DNA from: Terfezia claveryi
Lineage: Eukaryota > Ascomycota > Pezizomycetes > Pezizales > Pezizaceae
Assembly: GCA_015179025.1 (NCBI GenBank)
Contig: WHUX01000001.1
Location: 310,001-374,000 of the forward strand
DNA: 64,000 nt
Reading direction: 5' to 3'
Part shown: one piece after another, positions 46,894-59,086 of the stretch
How positions within the stretch are numbered: position 1 is the stretch's first letter
Layout: each line of letters opens with the position of its first letter
Program-made: the position numbers and the translations under genes
The notes under the pieces: generated by a model
What the model was told of the DNA's origin: nothing
The model's database searches: none
What the model saw: only the letters and a program-made list of their open reading frames with translations

Positions 46894-49321
46894 TGTACTG
46901 GGACGGGTTCAAAACCGCTTTCATCCACAGTGCAGCCACCGACAGCGAAACCCTAATTTCGTCGTGGCAGCTAGAATTTCCCAAAGTTCGAAATGCTTGG
47001 TGTGCGTCTTCCTGACCTACAGGCCTGCTGCCCCCTTACAAAAAGGCCAATCCAATCCGTAGGGAGGGTCGGACTGAATAAGGTTAGCACTTGTCGATAG
47101 TATGCTTATTTGTGAAATTCTTTTCCCTGTTGTGTACGTCGAGTAACTGCAGAACAAGTGGACGAAGGTTTTCCGACTTGAACACGTTCGGCTGTTTCGT
47201 TTCGTTGGGGGAGAAGCAGGTGTGTGTGAATGAGTGTCGAAGCCGGGGGGGGTGTGATGGGAGGAACCAGACGTCAAGAAGCGTGTGCGTTGGTGAGATG
47301 GCAGAGCTGGGGGGGTGATGGCCCTTTCCTGGTGTCTGATATTATGTGTGGCCGACAAATCAGGGCAGCTGAGGAAGATGGTTGCAGCTGTGTCTGCTTG
47401 ATTGCTTAAAGCGAGTGCATGAGATGCCGGGTATAGTGAGCAGGGTCGAGCCAAGCAGATAATTCGGTATGAGTATTGCAGTATGGGTATATCGCGGAAG
47501 CTGGGTGAAGCTGATTCGTTTCGCTCGGCCTGTTTGTATATCGACTCTTAATTTTTATTTTATTTTTTTCCCTTGTGCGTTGGGGGACAGGGTGCTTTGA
47601 GAATGGTGAGGATGTAAGGTTGGTTGGTGGTGAGCTGGCAGCAGTGACTCGGCGAAAAGAAAGTGTGTTGTAGCTACTACCGGTACGGTACCACCCTTAT
47701 AATTTATGGAACCCGGGGCAGGGTAGGAAACACCAAGGGTAAATCACCCATACACAAAACAAAGCAGCTCGTCATACGCGAGCGTTTCCCTCGCTACTGT
47801 CCGCTCAATTCCAGGCGAAGCTGCCCACTGGCTCATTGCGTGCGGCCTGCACACGCTGTACTCGTACTTTCAGACTTGAAACCGTTGCTAGCTGCTGGCT
47901 GCCAGTTACTTATGCCAGGAGGTGGACTCGGCTGGAAAGAAGCAATCGCCATAATTACGCTGCAGATGATGCATTGCAATTGGCTTTCGCAAAGAAGTTC
48001 GGTAGGGGGGGGGCGTCATGGGAGGGGCAGGAAGGCCTGGCCCTTGCGTGCCGTTCACCAAAAGAAATTCTGAGCAATCTGAACTTGCCTGCGATTCGCT
48101 ATCCACTGGCAGACGACTACTTATGATATCTAGCCATCGAATATTACTCCAGATGATCATGTAGGGAACACCCTGGACTGCTCTATGTAGATTGCCTTCT
48201 GAATTGCCCGAAGAGTTCGCCCTCGGGAACGCACCCTCCGCCTCCGCCCTAGAGTTACCGAGGACCGTTGTCGATAAATACAAACCAGAGAATCAAGTAC
48301 ACTCGATACATGCAATTCACTATGGAATATGTACTTTACAGTACCTACAGTAGTAAGTGCCGGTACCTACCTGACCGAAGACAGCGTTTATGTCGGCCGT
48401 TTGCGGACGCTCGCAAATTGTATCACAAGCCGGCAGGGCTCTCGAGTTCGAGAATCTTCAAGACCTTCCGACGGGCCGTCCCAATTTCTTGCCAGAAAAG
48501 GAAATTCTCTTGAGACTCTGCCCTGCCAAGCGACTCCGAGACATCATCTTGCCAGGACATGACTCTCTTGCAGAGCCATCGTGTGCGAAAATATATCCTA
48601 CACATTTCCTTGATTCTTGGTTGTAAAACCATGGCCACTTTGGGATGTGTTTCCCCTCCGTGTGCCGTTCTGGCCGTCCCTCGGCTCCATCATTACATTT
48701 TGCTTTGCGTGAGGTTGTGAAAAGGGTGAGACATACATTGATAGCCACAGTTCATTGGGCGCCGCAGCAATCAAGGTAGTCATAGCGTCAGGTACGCTTC
48801 AGGATTCCGGCAGATACATGCCAGGTTAATTTATTAACATATGATATAAAAACCCACGTTTCTAGAGCGGAGACATTGAGAGATAGAGTTTGGAATCTGG
48901 AATTTCAAATAATTGATCAACTGAAATAAAAAATTAAAAAAAGTTAATTAAATTAGATATGACACCAGCAGCCCCATTGGTAATCAACCAATCTCTGGTA
49001 CGGAGTACTATGCTGTCGAAGATCATGCTATGTATCTGAAGATCACAATGCACTACAAGACATCTGCTTCTGGAATTCCCTAACGAAGAATAATAACAAA
49101 GTACTTAGGTACAGAGATTTCAGATATAAATAGTTTGACTTCGTGTCCCTGTAACTCTGCCTGGATTAGACGATGAGGCTGTAGTGCCAACCAGACTAGT
49201 CGTTGCCGAGACTACATTCCTCCATATAGGTACAAGAAGCTTTCTCTTTTTGGGTCCACTTAACGTTAGAAAAAAAAGTACCTAGATACCTAGTCTGGTT
49301 AAGAAAAGGGTAAGTAGAAAA

Positions 49322-49892
49322 TAGGGGTAGTCAATTGTTATTTGCTTTGATGGTTATGTCAATAACGAAGCGCCTTGGCAAGAGCCTTGGCACCTCTGAT
49401 TGGCCAAAGGCGTTATGAAAATTTTTATGGAATGCTTGATGGTCAAGGGACAAAAGAGTCCCTTGACGAGCTAATGGAAAAGCCATAACACCCTAAAACC
49501 ATGCCAAGCTACCTACCCACATCCAATACCATCCAACATCGCACTACACATCAATGACATCGGAAAAACCAAAAGCCAATCGGGTTCGAAATTGGGTGAA
49601 GAAAGATGTAGAACGACTGCTTCAGCACCTGTATGAGGCGCTCTATAACCCCCCAAATGTTGTTCAACAACACTCTCCGCTGAGTGAGTCGTGGCATGTT
49701 GATAATTTGAAGCTGAGGGAGTGATTTCGATGTTTGCTGAGAGAAGTTGATTTCGATATTACTAAGCAGGCTTAACTGAAGATTTAATTGAGCGCTGGGT
49801 GGGGGTGGTCAATTGTTTTTGGGATTTTAGCTCTGCCAAGGCGCTTCGTTATTGACATAACCATCAGAGCAAATAACAATTGACTACCCCTA
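49322..49892. mobile_element. MITE with 57-bp terminal inverted repeats and TA target duplication
   Basis: Element of 567 bp (49324-49890) beginning GGGGTAGTCAATTGTTATTT and ending in the reverse complement. Its terminal inverted repeats are 57 bp (49324-49380 and 49834-49890) with a single mismatch, and it is flanked on both sides by TA. The TA duplication points to mobilisation by a Tc1/mariner-superfamily transposase. The interior holds one short open frame on the plus strand (49554-49724, 56 codons, VRNWVKKDVERLLQHLYEAL), too short for a transposase; it may be an N-terminal remnant or chance. Near-identical repeats indicate recent insertion. Confidence 0.92.
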
Positions 49893-50892
49893 ATAATAAA
49901 GCGATCAACCACACACGTTGATGGCTAACTACCCAGTCACTTTGCTATCTTCCCACGGCACGGCTTGCTGTTTTACTAAAAAAAATTCCTGTACACGCAT
50001 AGTTTCCGAATTTCTGCTGAATATATCGCAACGTCAATATTTGTCCAATTCCATATTATACACTTTGTATAAATCAAGAGAAGGTAGCTCTGGATTATTG
50101 GCTTCATAGAAAACGGCGATAGTCTGGTTGGCGATTGTCCTGTGAGTTTTCAACTTTCACACTCCCCCTCTTAGCCCTTTACGACAGACTTCAGATTATC
50201 TCCTGCAGCATCGAAGTCAAGTAGGATAAGCACTGCGTTGCAGGCTGTTTTATAACGCTCAGAGGAGTTATTGAGTTGTTCCTGGTCGTAGCCAGACTTA
50301 TCCTAATGACCAACACCAGCGCTTGTCGACTTCGCCAAGCCAAAGGAGGATAAGCAGTCTGTCGATTTCTACCAAACGGTACCTAGGTACTTCTATTATT
50401 ATGGGGATTTCTTGAATTTAAAAAAAAAAACCGATTGCATATCTCAATTGAACTCCGGTTAAGCTTCACGACCTGCGCATCTACTTTAGGGCTTAGGCTT
50501 ACGATCGTTGGGCTGAGCCACTGTGCTAAAAAATATACCTGTACAACGCCACGCGAGAGTGGACTTACTCGAACGCAAGAACACAAGAACACAAGAACAG
50601 GTCACTCTCTACTTCAGTTCCTTGGTTACGTGTAGTCTGGTTGGTGGTGGTTTCTGTTATTCCTACTCGCGCATACATTACGCGTTCGCCAGGCGTGGGT
50701 CGATCTGCGTTTGCTTCTAGACCTCGGCGGGTCACGGGGGTCTCCATCAACCTCCCCACATTCTGCACATGTTTCTCCTCCTACCCGCTGCACTAGGCAC
50801 AATCCCTTGCAACTCACCGCGTGGAAATCCTGTCCGCAATATATTAGACAGATCAAGCAACGGGTTGGTCTGCAACATTAACTCTGCTTGAT

Positions 50893-50967
50893 CCCCTCCC
50901 CCCCTCCCCCCCTCCCCCCCTCCCCCCTCCCCCCTCCCCCCTCCCCCCTCCACCCCTCCACCCCTCT
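50893..50967. repeat. C5-7/T tandem tract upstream of WEE1
   Basis: About ten runs of five to seven C separated by single T, then CACCCCTC units. It ends about 208 bp before the WEE1 ATG, in the promoter or 5' UTR. The complementary strand is a run of G tracts able to form G-quadruplexes. Confidence 0.9.
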
Positions 50968-51174
50968 TCCGTCATCTAGAACGCCTGTTTTCCAACGAAA
51001 ATAATATCGTTCACGAGGTTGCTCTATGGTGAGGGCTGAACTCCTGCTTACAAGAATCCTCAGGCAGTGGGTGGAGTTGTAGTGCAGTGGTGCAGGTAGG
51101 GCATCGGTGGTTTCTTCTACGCGTCTGATAGAACTGCTCTCTGGTCTCCAGCCCCAAGCCCTCATACCACAACT

Positions 51175-54164
51175 ATGGTATCGTCATTTCCACCTCGCCA
51201 CCACGGTGGGCCAACTGTGGTCACAAGATCCAGATCTAAATCCCCACACAAGAAGAAATTCATGCTTCGCTCGTCACCGCAGACCGTTTCATCCCCATTC
51301 AACTCTCCTGCAGTAAAAATTACAAAGTCTCCTGCTCTCCGAAACATTACACCCTTACGCCGCAAAACATTGATGACCAGTCCAATCAAATTTCCTCTTT
51401 CGTTAGCCACTACGAGCGAGCTCAATACCTCACCTCCTGGTGTGACCCCTCCAGACAACGTCAATAACATTAGCCGTCTCGACAAAGGAAGCCCTGGGAG
51501 TCCTACCGTCCGGCACGCAATGCAACGAGGGAACAGAGCTGGTATTGGTGTGGAGAATGGCACTGGCGGGAGCCCGCTTCGGAGTCTAGGTAGCCCTGTT
51601 AAGCACGGGAGATCACTGAGTCCTGTGAAGCGTGGGCGTGGTTCGCCTGCATCGAAACGAAGAGTGGCCAATTTCAACGCCAGTGATTCTCCGTTTCCTG
51701 GGCCGAGTCTCTCGCCTCCAAAAGTTCAAGAACCCAAGTCCCCATCTCCAAAGACTGGCACAGCAAGGAAGAACCTCTCAAAAAAGAATGTCATTAATCC
51801 TAGAGAACGACCATCATATGTCAAATCTCGACCACAAGCCCGAGCAGTTGAATTTGCCACGCCTACTGATCCAGCTTCGAAGATTCGACGCACGGCCTCC
51901 CTTAAGAATATCTCCGCCATGACCAATTTACCGAGTGCTTCAGTTCATCCACACAACACAGCTTCGGCCACTCGTTCGTCCTTGAATGAGACTATACCTA
52001 CTGGAGAGACGGAATGGGTCACCCCACACTATAAGTTGGCTAAACCTGATCCTGCAGCTTTCCACTCTACAGGTTTCATCCCGAAGCGTGGAAGGCTAAG
52101 CACAGATTCTGCAAATCATCATCAACCAGAAACCCCTTGTAAGAAACTGTCGTCTTACTCAGTTAAGATGTCCGATATGCAACAAACAGGGTCTGTTTTT
52201 GGTGAATTCCTGAGCCCAGTGGACGGAAGCAAAAACAGTCTGCTTGGGCAACGGGAGTCTCGAGCCATTCACAGTAATAACATGTCTCCAACCCCACTTG
52301 GTAGTGGAAGCTCGTCATTGAGCGAAGACTTCGATGTGTTATCAACTCCGACAAAGTCAGTCTATAATACGAATTTGGTTCCTCTATTTGGAAATGTCGG
52401 AGGTACAAAGAGGAAGGGAGAGTGTGGGTTGCCCTTGCATGATGCATGTTCTTTAGAAGATGCCATGGAGATCTGTAACGAGCATGTGCTGACATCCAAT
52501 TATATAGCGAGACCACAAAGTCCTTATAGTATTGGGACTGGAAGAGCAACTAGAGCTCGCGTTCGGGAGTCGATTCAAACTCCCAAGCCTCAGGAAGATC
52601 AGGATACCTTATTTGCTGATGCAAGTTGTCTCTCTATACAAACTGGTGCACGGAGGCAGCGGGCACCACAAACGCCAGCTAAAAATCACTTGCCAGATTC
52701 AGACACTGCTAAAACGATGCCTCGTACCCCAAACAATTTACCGTTGGAATCATCCCCTTCTATGCAAATCAGCCCGGATTGGAAATGGAAGACAAGGTTT
52801 CAAAATGATGTGAGGTGTATTGGCTATGGGGAGTTCTCGCAGGTTTACCTTGCAATAGAGTCTAGGCCCGGTAGACTGTTCAAACCCTCCAAGAGCGGCA
52901 TAGCATTAAATAAGCAGCTGGCATCTCCCCGCGTGTCTTCTCCTCCATTCCAGTCTTCCCCACCAGGCACTCCAGTGCAACAACCTCCAAAGTTTTATGC
53001 TATCAAGAAATCAAAAACTCCCTACACTGGTGTGAAGGACAGGGACCAAAGGCTTGAAGAAGTCAGAATTTTAATGGAGCTTGGTACGCATGATCACGTT
53101 ATCAAATTCGTTGATCAATGGGAGGAAAATAGATTTTTGTTCATTCAGACTGAATATTGCGAGAACGGAAGCCTAGACAAATTTCTAGATAAGCATGGAA
53201 CCAAGGGAAGATTAGATGAGTTCCGTGTTTGGAAAATTATGAACGAAATATGCATGGTATGTACTACTTCTTTATTTTGATTTACTACTGAATGAAGTGC
53301 TTACAAATCTAAAAGGGCATTAAACATATTCACGATTGTGGTTTTTTGCATCTTGACATCAAACCAGCCAATGTCCTCATCTCACTCGAAGGTACATTGA
53401 AGATAAGTGACTTTGGCATGGCAACCCGATGGCCGGCACGACATGGGATTGAGCGAGAAGGTGACCGGGTGTATCTTGCCCCTGAGGTCATGCAGCAAGG
53501 CTACAGATATGACAAGCCTGTGGACATATTTGCCTTAGGGTTGACAATAATAGAAGCAGCAGGGAATGAGGGTCTCCCTCCAAATGGCCCTGTCTGGCAA
53601 AGTATAAGGAGTGGTGATTTTTCCCTTGCTCCTATTCTTAGCACTAGTGTCTCTGGCGAGTTTGTATTCCGTGATGAAACGGGAGAGCCTCTATCTACTC
53701 TCATCCTGGATGGCCCTAGTATTACTGCTAGTCAGTCGTTCTCCTCGGATGCATCATCAGACTCAGAACAGATTACCACAGGCCTGCTATCACCAAGCTA
53801 CCCAAGACGACGAAGGGCGTTCTACAGGACTCAGAGTGGATCCAAAAAGCTGTTGCATGATCCGAGGCCTGGAGACCTAGTTTACCCACCCAAATTCATG
53901 GAAGATGGGGGATTGGAACGCATTGTACAATCGATGCTTGCTCCTGATTCATCAAGGAGGCCAAAAGCAGCAGACATACTCGACATGGAAGAAGTCAAGT
54001 GGGTGGAGAGTCGACGAAGGTGCCCTGCAACAATATTCGAAGGACTCTGGGGGCGCGACCCCTCATACCAAGTGTCAACCGATGATTCCGAGGAGATATT
54101 GCGTCAAATTGGAGGTGCCCCTGATACCAGCGCTGAGGACTTTAGCATGCTCTCAGACTTGTAA
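51175..54164 (+). CDS. WEE1: Wee1-type mitosis inhibitor protein kinase
   Basis: Dual-specificity kinase that phosphorylates the inhibitory tyrosine of Cdk1 and delays mitosis. Exons 51175-53256 and 53316-54164 (2931 nt, 976 aa). Residues 1-535 are Ser/Pro-rich, full of SP and TP sites (for example SPVKHGRSLSPVKRGRGSP), suitable for Cdk-type phosphorylation. The kinase domain starts near residue 537: Gly loop CIGYGEFSQVYLA, then an insert of about 45 residues, Lys611 in FYAIKKSK, the acidic QTEYCENGSLDKFL, catalytic loop HLDIKPANVL with Asp708, KISDFGMATRWP and EGDRVYLAPEV. The Wee1-typical EGDRxYLAPE replaces the usual APE segment. A long insert follows GDFSLAPI, and the C-terminus includes LERIVQSMLAPDSSRRP. 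The single intron splits the kinase domain just before GIKHIHDCGFLHLD. Confidence 0.95.
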
Positions 54165-56120
54165 GTGGCTCAGTTGGCCAATTGCTTGACTCGCTTTCGG
54201 ATGTACATGTTTATTCTTGTCGCGTTTAGCGATCTGGCAATTGGGTGGGATATTTCTGGATACGATCAAACTTTGGATCATGTTCCTTCTGATATTCTAC
54301 TTTGCCTTAAAATGTGGTTTCCTTGTTACCGTCAGGTGTTTGCTTGGGCTTTCGGGACATCAGCTAGGGCTGGTTGGTTATGTTGATAGCTTGGTGCAGG
54401 ATTGGGCTTTTTTTTACCTGGGATTTTTAGTTTCTTTGATGACTTATTGGTTGCTTGTTTTACTTAATGATTGCGACTTTTTCTCAACTCGATATCACGG
54501 CATTGAAATTGGGCATAAACTGGCTTGGGACTTTATTACCATACCACGGATCACTTGTTGTCTTTTTTTCGTCCTTTTATTACCAACTTTACTTTTTTGT
54601 TAATATCTTTTCTTTTGATTCGATAGGAATTCTTGTATGCCTGTATCTCACCATCACGCCGGTCGAGCTGCTTGTTACGGCTCCAACGGAAGGGTTCTGA
54701 TTCCACCGATTCCACCGGATGGGATGTTACGGATGCTGCAGGGTCTGATCGTCGAGTTGCGTTTTATTACCTTTACTTTTTTTTTTTGTTTACATTAAAT
54801 TTGACTTTGCATCATTATCATTGCTTGACATTCTGTGGTCCGGAAATAAAAAGGATGGATGCTTTTTTTTTTTGCTTTTTTTTTTTTGCTTTTCTTCTTT
54901 TATCATTAGGTTTCATGACTTTTTAATTGTTTGCATATCATGAGCATGCGATGGGCATATACATACATAAGCACTGGCTTGCGTGGGTTTAGCTAGGCCG
55001 CGCGGATACAGAGGTGGATTGGGATTACTGGATGAAGGTCTAGGCGGAGGGATTGGTGTTAGATATGTTAGCTGGGGATCGTGAAATCAAAAGATACTCT
55101 GGCTGCTAGAGGATATGTTGCTTTTTGTTGTATTAGTTTTTATGTTTGTGATTGAGAAACTGGAACTTGATGGTGGTGGCAACCCCGGATCTACTCCACA
55201 AGCACCGTATAACCCCCACCTACCTAAGTACTCTACGATTATTCCGGATCATAAGTAACCATCCCACACCACGGAAAGCATTATATTGACTCACCTTCCT
55301 TGTCCCCTTCACCAAGTTACCCCCATATCCCATCCTCATCCTCTTCTTTTCTCAATCAACCCCACCACTTGTCGCCTATTTATTCTATTATCCCTATCTG
55401 TCTCCGTGCGGATGCGGATGCGGATGGGGGTTGGGTTGGGGGTGGTTTGATCAATCCCTACTTACCCTGTATGCACATGGATGCCATGATCCCCCCCTTT
55501 TTTTTTTATTGTTGTTTTTCTTGGTCTACTATCGGCCTTGGTTCACTACTGGTATTTGGATGCTAAGGTGGAGAAGGAGGGGGGAGGATAGTAGCGATGC
55601 TTATCGATAATAGGGTATATTGTTTGTTATTTGGGGGTAAGGGGGTTGGGTTTGCTTAAGTGACAGGAAGGTGATAATGGTTTTAGGTATGAGACATTGG
55701 TGGTGGGTATGTGGAGGGGTTGATGGGAAGAAATCCAGGTCGAGTGGGGGACAGACGATGTCGGGGGTGGGTTGTTAGTTACACGTATACATGTTCACCT
55801 AGTCTGGTTGGCACGACCCCCTCGGTAGAGGATGTTCACTGTTGAGAGTTGTTTGTGTTTTGGTTTGGTTTATATCTTAGCTAACGGTAGCGGTTTTCTG
55901 CCTGGGATAGATTCAGATCAGGGCAGCCTTATTCCACCAAGCCGACTAGAAAGTTGATCATTCTGGGGGCCATAACAGGAGAATAATGGATATAGAATTG
56001 GGTTAAGTATGTAATCATGATAAAAGCAGTCGTATAAACAAGTATATGACGCTACAAAGCACTGCCATAAATCATCAAGAATCTCAAAGAAGAGCATAAC
56101 AAGGACCACAGACCCCTATC
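54165..56120. other. Intergenic between convergent WEE1 and splicing factor gene
   Basis: 1.96 kb of T-rich DNA after WEE1 (54400-54920), with a motif copy TAGTCTGGTTGGCACGA at 55800-55816. The hydrophobic open frame 54217-54603 comes from T-rich UTR-like sequence and is not believed. Confidence 0.5.
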
Positions 56121-57834
56121 TCAATCTGAATCTGACGAACCATAATCAACAAGCGTCAGAGTTGTGGTCATAGTCTTAGGTTCAGCAATAGTATGGGTGT
56201 CAGAGGTAGTAGAACTCAGGGTGACCTCGACACCTACGTCACGCCCTTTCTCATCAATTGGCTTCTTCCTCTTCAGCCCCGCCAACACTGTCGGCGGCGT
56301 CATCCCATCCCTATCCCGACTGACACTCCGACTACTTCCCCCGTTCCCCACCCTAAGCCCACCACTCCCCGTACTTCCCGCTCCTCCTCCTCTCGCCGCC
56401 AGCCCACTCCAAAAAGGATCTATCCTAGCCTTCGTATTCCTCCTCAGCTTACTTTCCAAGCTCTGCCTCACATTCTCCGCGCGAATCTGCGCCTTTGTCA
56501 TCGTCTTCCTCCTTTCCCTTTCCTCTCTCCTTTCTCTCCTCTCTTTCTCTTTATCTCTACTCCGCTCCTGTGCTGCATCAAACAGTGCCCTTCCTTCCAG
56601 CACCTCTCTTACTTTCTCCTCGATCGCATCTTCCCCAGCAGAAGCCTCTCCAAAATCAATCATTTTAGCTGCAGCTGCGTCCTCCTCAATTTCAGGTAGT
56701 AGGTCGATTCCTAAAGATAGCTTGTCTTGAAGGGCAGCTGCATTGGCAGCTTGGGTTTGAAGACGGTTTCTTTCAGTCTATAAAAATAATATAAAAAATG
56801 GGAGTTTCATGCAGAGGTTTCCGCAGGCTCAGGCGGGACTTCCCCCCTGTTTCCTCGCTTGGGTCCCCCTACCCGTCTTCCTTTAGGACGGCTCGAAGGG
56901 CATCGCATGTTGATGTAGTGATATCAAGACCTATTTACTTGGATGCTGCCGTCCCTTCCCCGCCGAGCCGCCATATCGGGGAGAAAAGCAGGCGAGAAAG
57001 CAGGGAGAAGGGCCGTAGCCGCGGAATATCCGAGAAAGAAGCAGTTAAGATTTGTATTCTGATTGTATTATATTTATGATATAATATTTTCTGCTCTCGC
57101 GAAGCAAGGGGAGAAGAAAGCAGGGGAGAAAGAAGAAAACAAATATTGGCTCTTTCTCACACGTGTATGTGTAGTGTGAAAGGGGTGTTGAACCCTCCCA
57201 TACAAAAGAGCATAGGAGATAGTGCTGTATCATGGAGGGAATCACATACCCTAAATATCTTCCTCATCTTCTTCGAATGTTCATACGGATCCGCCCACTG
57301 CTTCTCCTGCAGTCTCCACAGCTCCTCAATCCTCGTCCCTGACTCCTTCTTGATCCTCTCATTTTCCGCCTGCTTCTCCAACTTTCCCATCACGCCCTCC
57401 TCCTCTTCACTCTTTGTCTTAATCACCGCCACAGGCTCGTCCGTCCCTTCATGCTGCTTCTTCCCGCCTTCCGTAACGACATATGCCGTATTCTTAGGAT
57501 CAGTCTGAATTACAATCACACCACTGCAAGTTGTATGTTTTATTTTGAATGCCCATATCGGTGTGCTGTAGTAGTTTCCAACTTTAGTTTTCTCGGCGTT
57601 GAAACGTACGCCTTGGGCGATGTGGCCTTTACAGTGGTTGCAGACAATGTTAAAAGGCATTTCGAAGCGGACGGTGAGCGTTGAACCGTGTTGACCGGGT
57701 GGCTTTTTCTTGTGAAGCTGGTTTCCCGAGAGCACGCCCTCGTGCTCAGGAGGGACGTACCGGCCCATATTGAAGCTGCGGATAACGAGTCAGCATTTTG
57801 TTTGAACTGGTGAATTGACGACTTACCCTTGCAT
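56121..57834 (-). CDS. Saf4/YJU2B (CCDC130, Cwf16-type) pre-mRNA splicing factor
   Basis: Member of the CWC16 family (Yju2/Saf4/CCDC130) associated with the spliceosome. Exons on the minus strand: 57834-57827, 57775-57250, 56777-56121 (1191 nt, 396 aa). The first coding exon is only eight bases (ATG CAA GG), giving MQGFNMGRYVPPEHEG after splicing, which matches the YJU2B-type start better than Yju2. The zinc-binding core is present: TVRFEMPFNIVCNHCKGHIA, GVRFNAEKTKVGNYYSTPIW, IKHTTCSG and QTDPKNTAYVVTEG, with the four cysteines in two pairs. The rest is charged helical sequence (LEKQAENERIKKESGTRIEE, ERNRLQTQAANAAALQDKLS, LRRNTKARIDPFW) and a disordered tail. The second intron (56778-57249, 472 bp) is long for this locus. 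Confidence 0.92.
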
Positions 57835-59086
57835 GTTTGCTGGAGCCGGGTTTGTTGTGATGATTGAGGTTGGAGGTTCAAAGGAGAGAGAGAGCAGCTA
57901 TGCAAAGGAGCTGGGAGATTTAGCTGACCGATTACGTTTCGTCGTGTTTAATGCCAAGACTCTCCACTAGCGTTGTTTATATTGCAGTTCAGGGTAACTC
58001 AAGTCCCTGCCACGCCGCTCGGAACTACAAAGAGAGGTTAAAAGAAGAATTCCTATTCCTACTTAGCCCGGCTTGCACAATCCCATAACTACGGCCAATG
58101 GGATCATGTTAGCATTAACAGCATTGCCAGCTTTTGCCACCAACCATATGTACATACAGTACGAGGGGAAGAAGATATCCTTCATGCAGCTGGAGGAGCC
58201 AACATGCACAACTAATGCACGACGGCAGTACAATGACAAGTTAAGATCCAAGTACATGCCATAGCACAAAACCACTAAACCGTGACCATGTCGAGGGATC
58301 GGGGAAATAGCTGCGTCATCTCATGCATGGATAGTTTGAAGACATTATGTGGTTCACAAGCTTAGGCATATGCACAATATTGCTTCTACAACTATATGTC
58401 AGATGGGGAATAAGCAGGAGTAGTTGGTGTAGTGTCTTTTGCATGTTAAGCTATAGAGCTGAGCTGAGGCTCATGATACACGAGGCCGATACACGAATCA
58501 TGTATATGAATGGGGGAATTGGAGGGAATTGGAGGGAAAGTCTAGGGCTGCTTAACTTTCCCAGGGTCATTAAAAGACCTACAGAGCATAAAGGGTGAAT
58601 GGTGAGGTTTCCGAGAAACAGACAGATGTTTCAGATGTATGTATGCTTATGGTTCACGTAATGAAAATGAGATTAAAGGGAATGTATACACGATGCAAGG
58701 CGCGCATGAGTGTGAGAGTTCAGGTCATGGGACCAATCCATTTGATACTGCAGAGCAAATTTCCCTCCCAATAAGACTTTGGCATTCAATTACAACAAAG
58801 TCAGGTCCAGGCCATCATCCTTAATGGCCACATGCAAATTTTCAGAAATAACATGCATACAGCCGTCCCATGCCTTGGATAAAGCCGAGCGACCGTGAAG
58901 ATACCCTTTTTTTGTCCGTAGGAAAAGTCCCAATATGTAAGAAAAGTAGCACAATCCACAAGGCACAAATACAATCCCAGAAATCATAAGCGACAACACA
59001 GAGGTAGTCCGTAAGAAATGAAAAATAATCACCGCCCCCGAGAAGCGACAGACTATAAGCATAAAAAAATAACGGAGTACGTAACA
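57835..59086. other. Intergenic, splicing factor promoter to antizyme 3' end
   Basis: 1.25 kb; holds the promoter of the splicing factor gene and the 3' UTR of the antizyme gene. No repeat or coding signal recognised. Confidence 0.45.

Larger units (their letters stand above)
46894..51174. other. Long gene-poor region (4.3 kb) between VAC7 and WEE1
   Basis: No gene I can support. Open frames at 47836-48126 and 48390-48626 have somewhat protein-like composition but no recognisable domain, start context or partner exon; they could be relics. The region carries a complete MITE (49322-49892), copies of the TAGTCTGGTTGGC motif at 49184-49198 (minus), 49291-49300, 50120-50132 and 50633-50644, a SINE-like stretch near 50410-50545 and a C/T tract at 50893-50967 just upstream of WEE1. 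Confidence 0.5.

Noticed and set aside
47836..48626. Protein-like open frames in the VAC7-WEE1 gap
   Set aside because: No domain, no convincing exon chain; may be gene relics but cannot be supported.
54217..54603. Hydrophobic 128-codon frame after WEE1
   Set aside because: Lies in T-rich 3' UTR-like DNA directly after the stop; T-rich sequence naturally translates to Phe/Leu.
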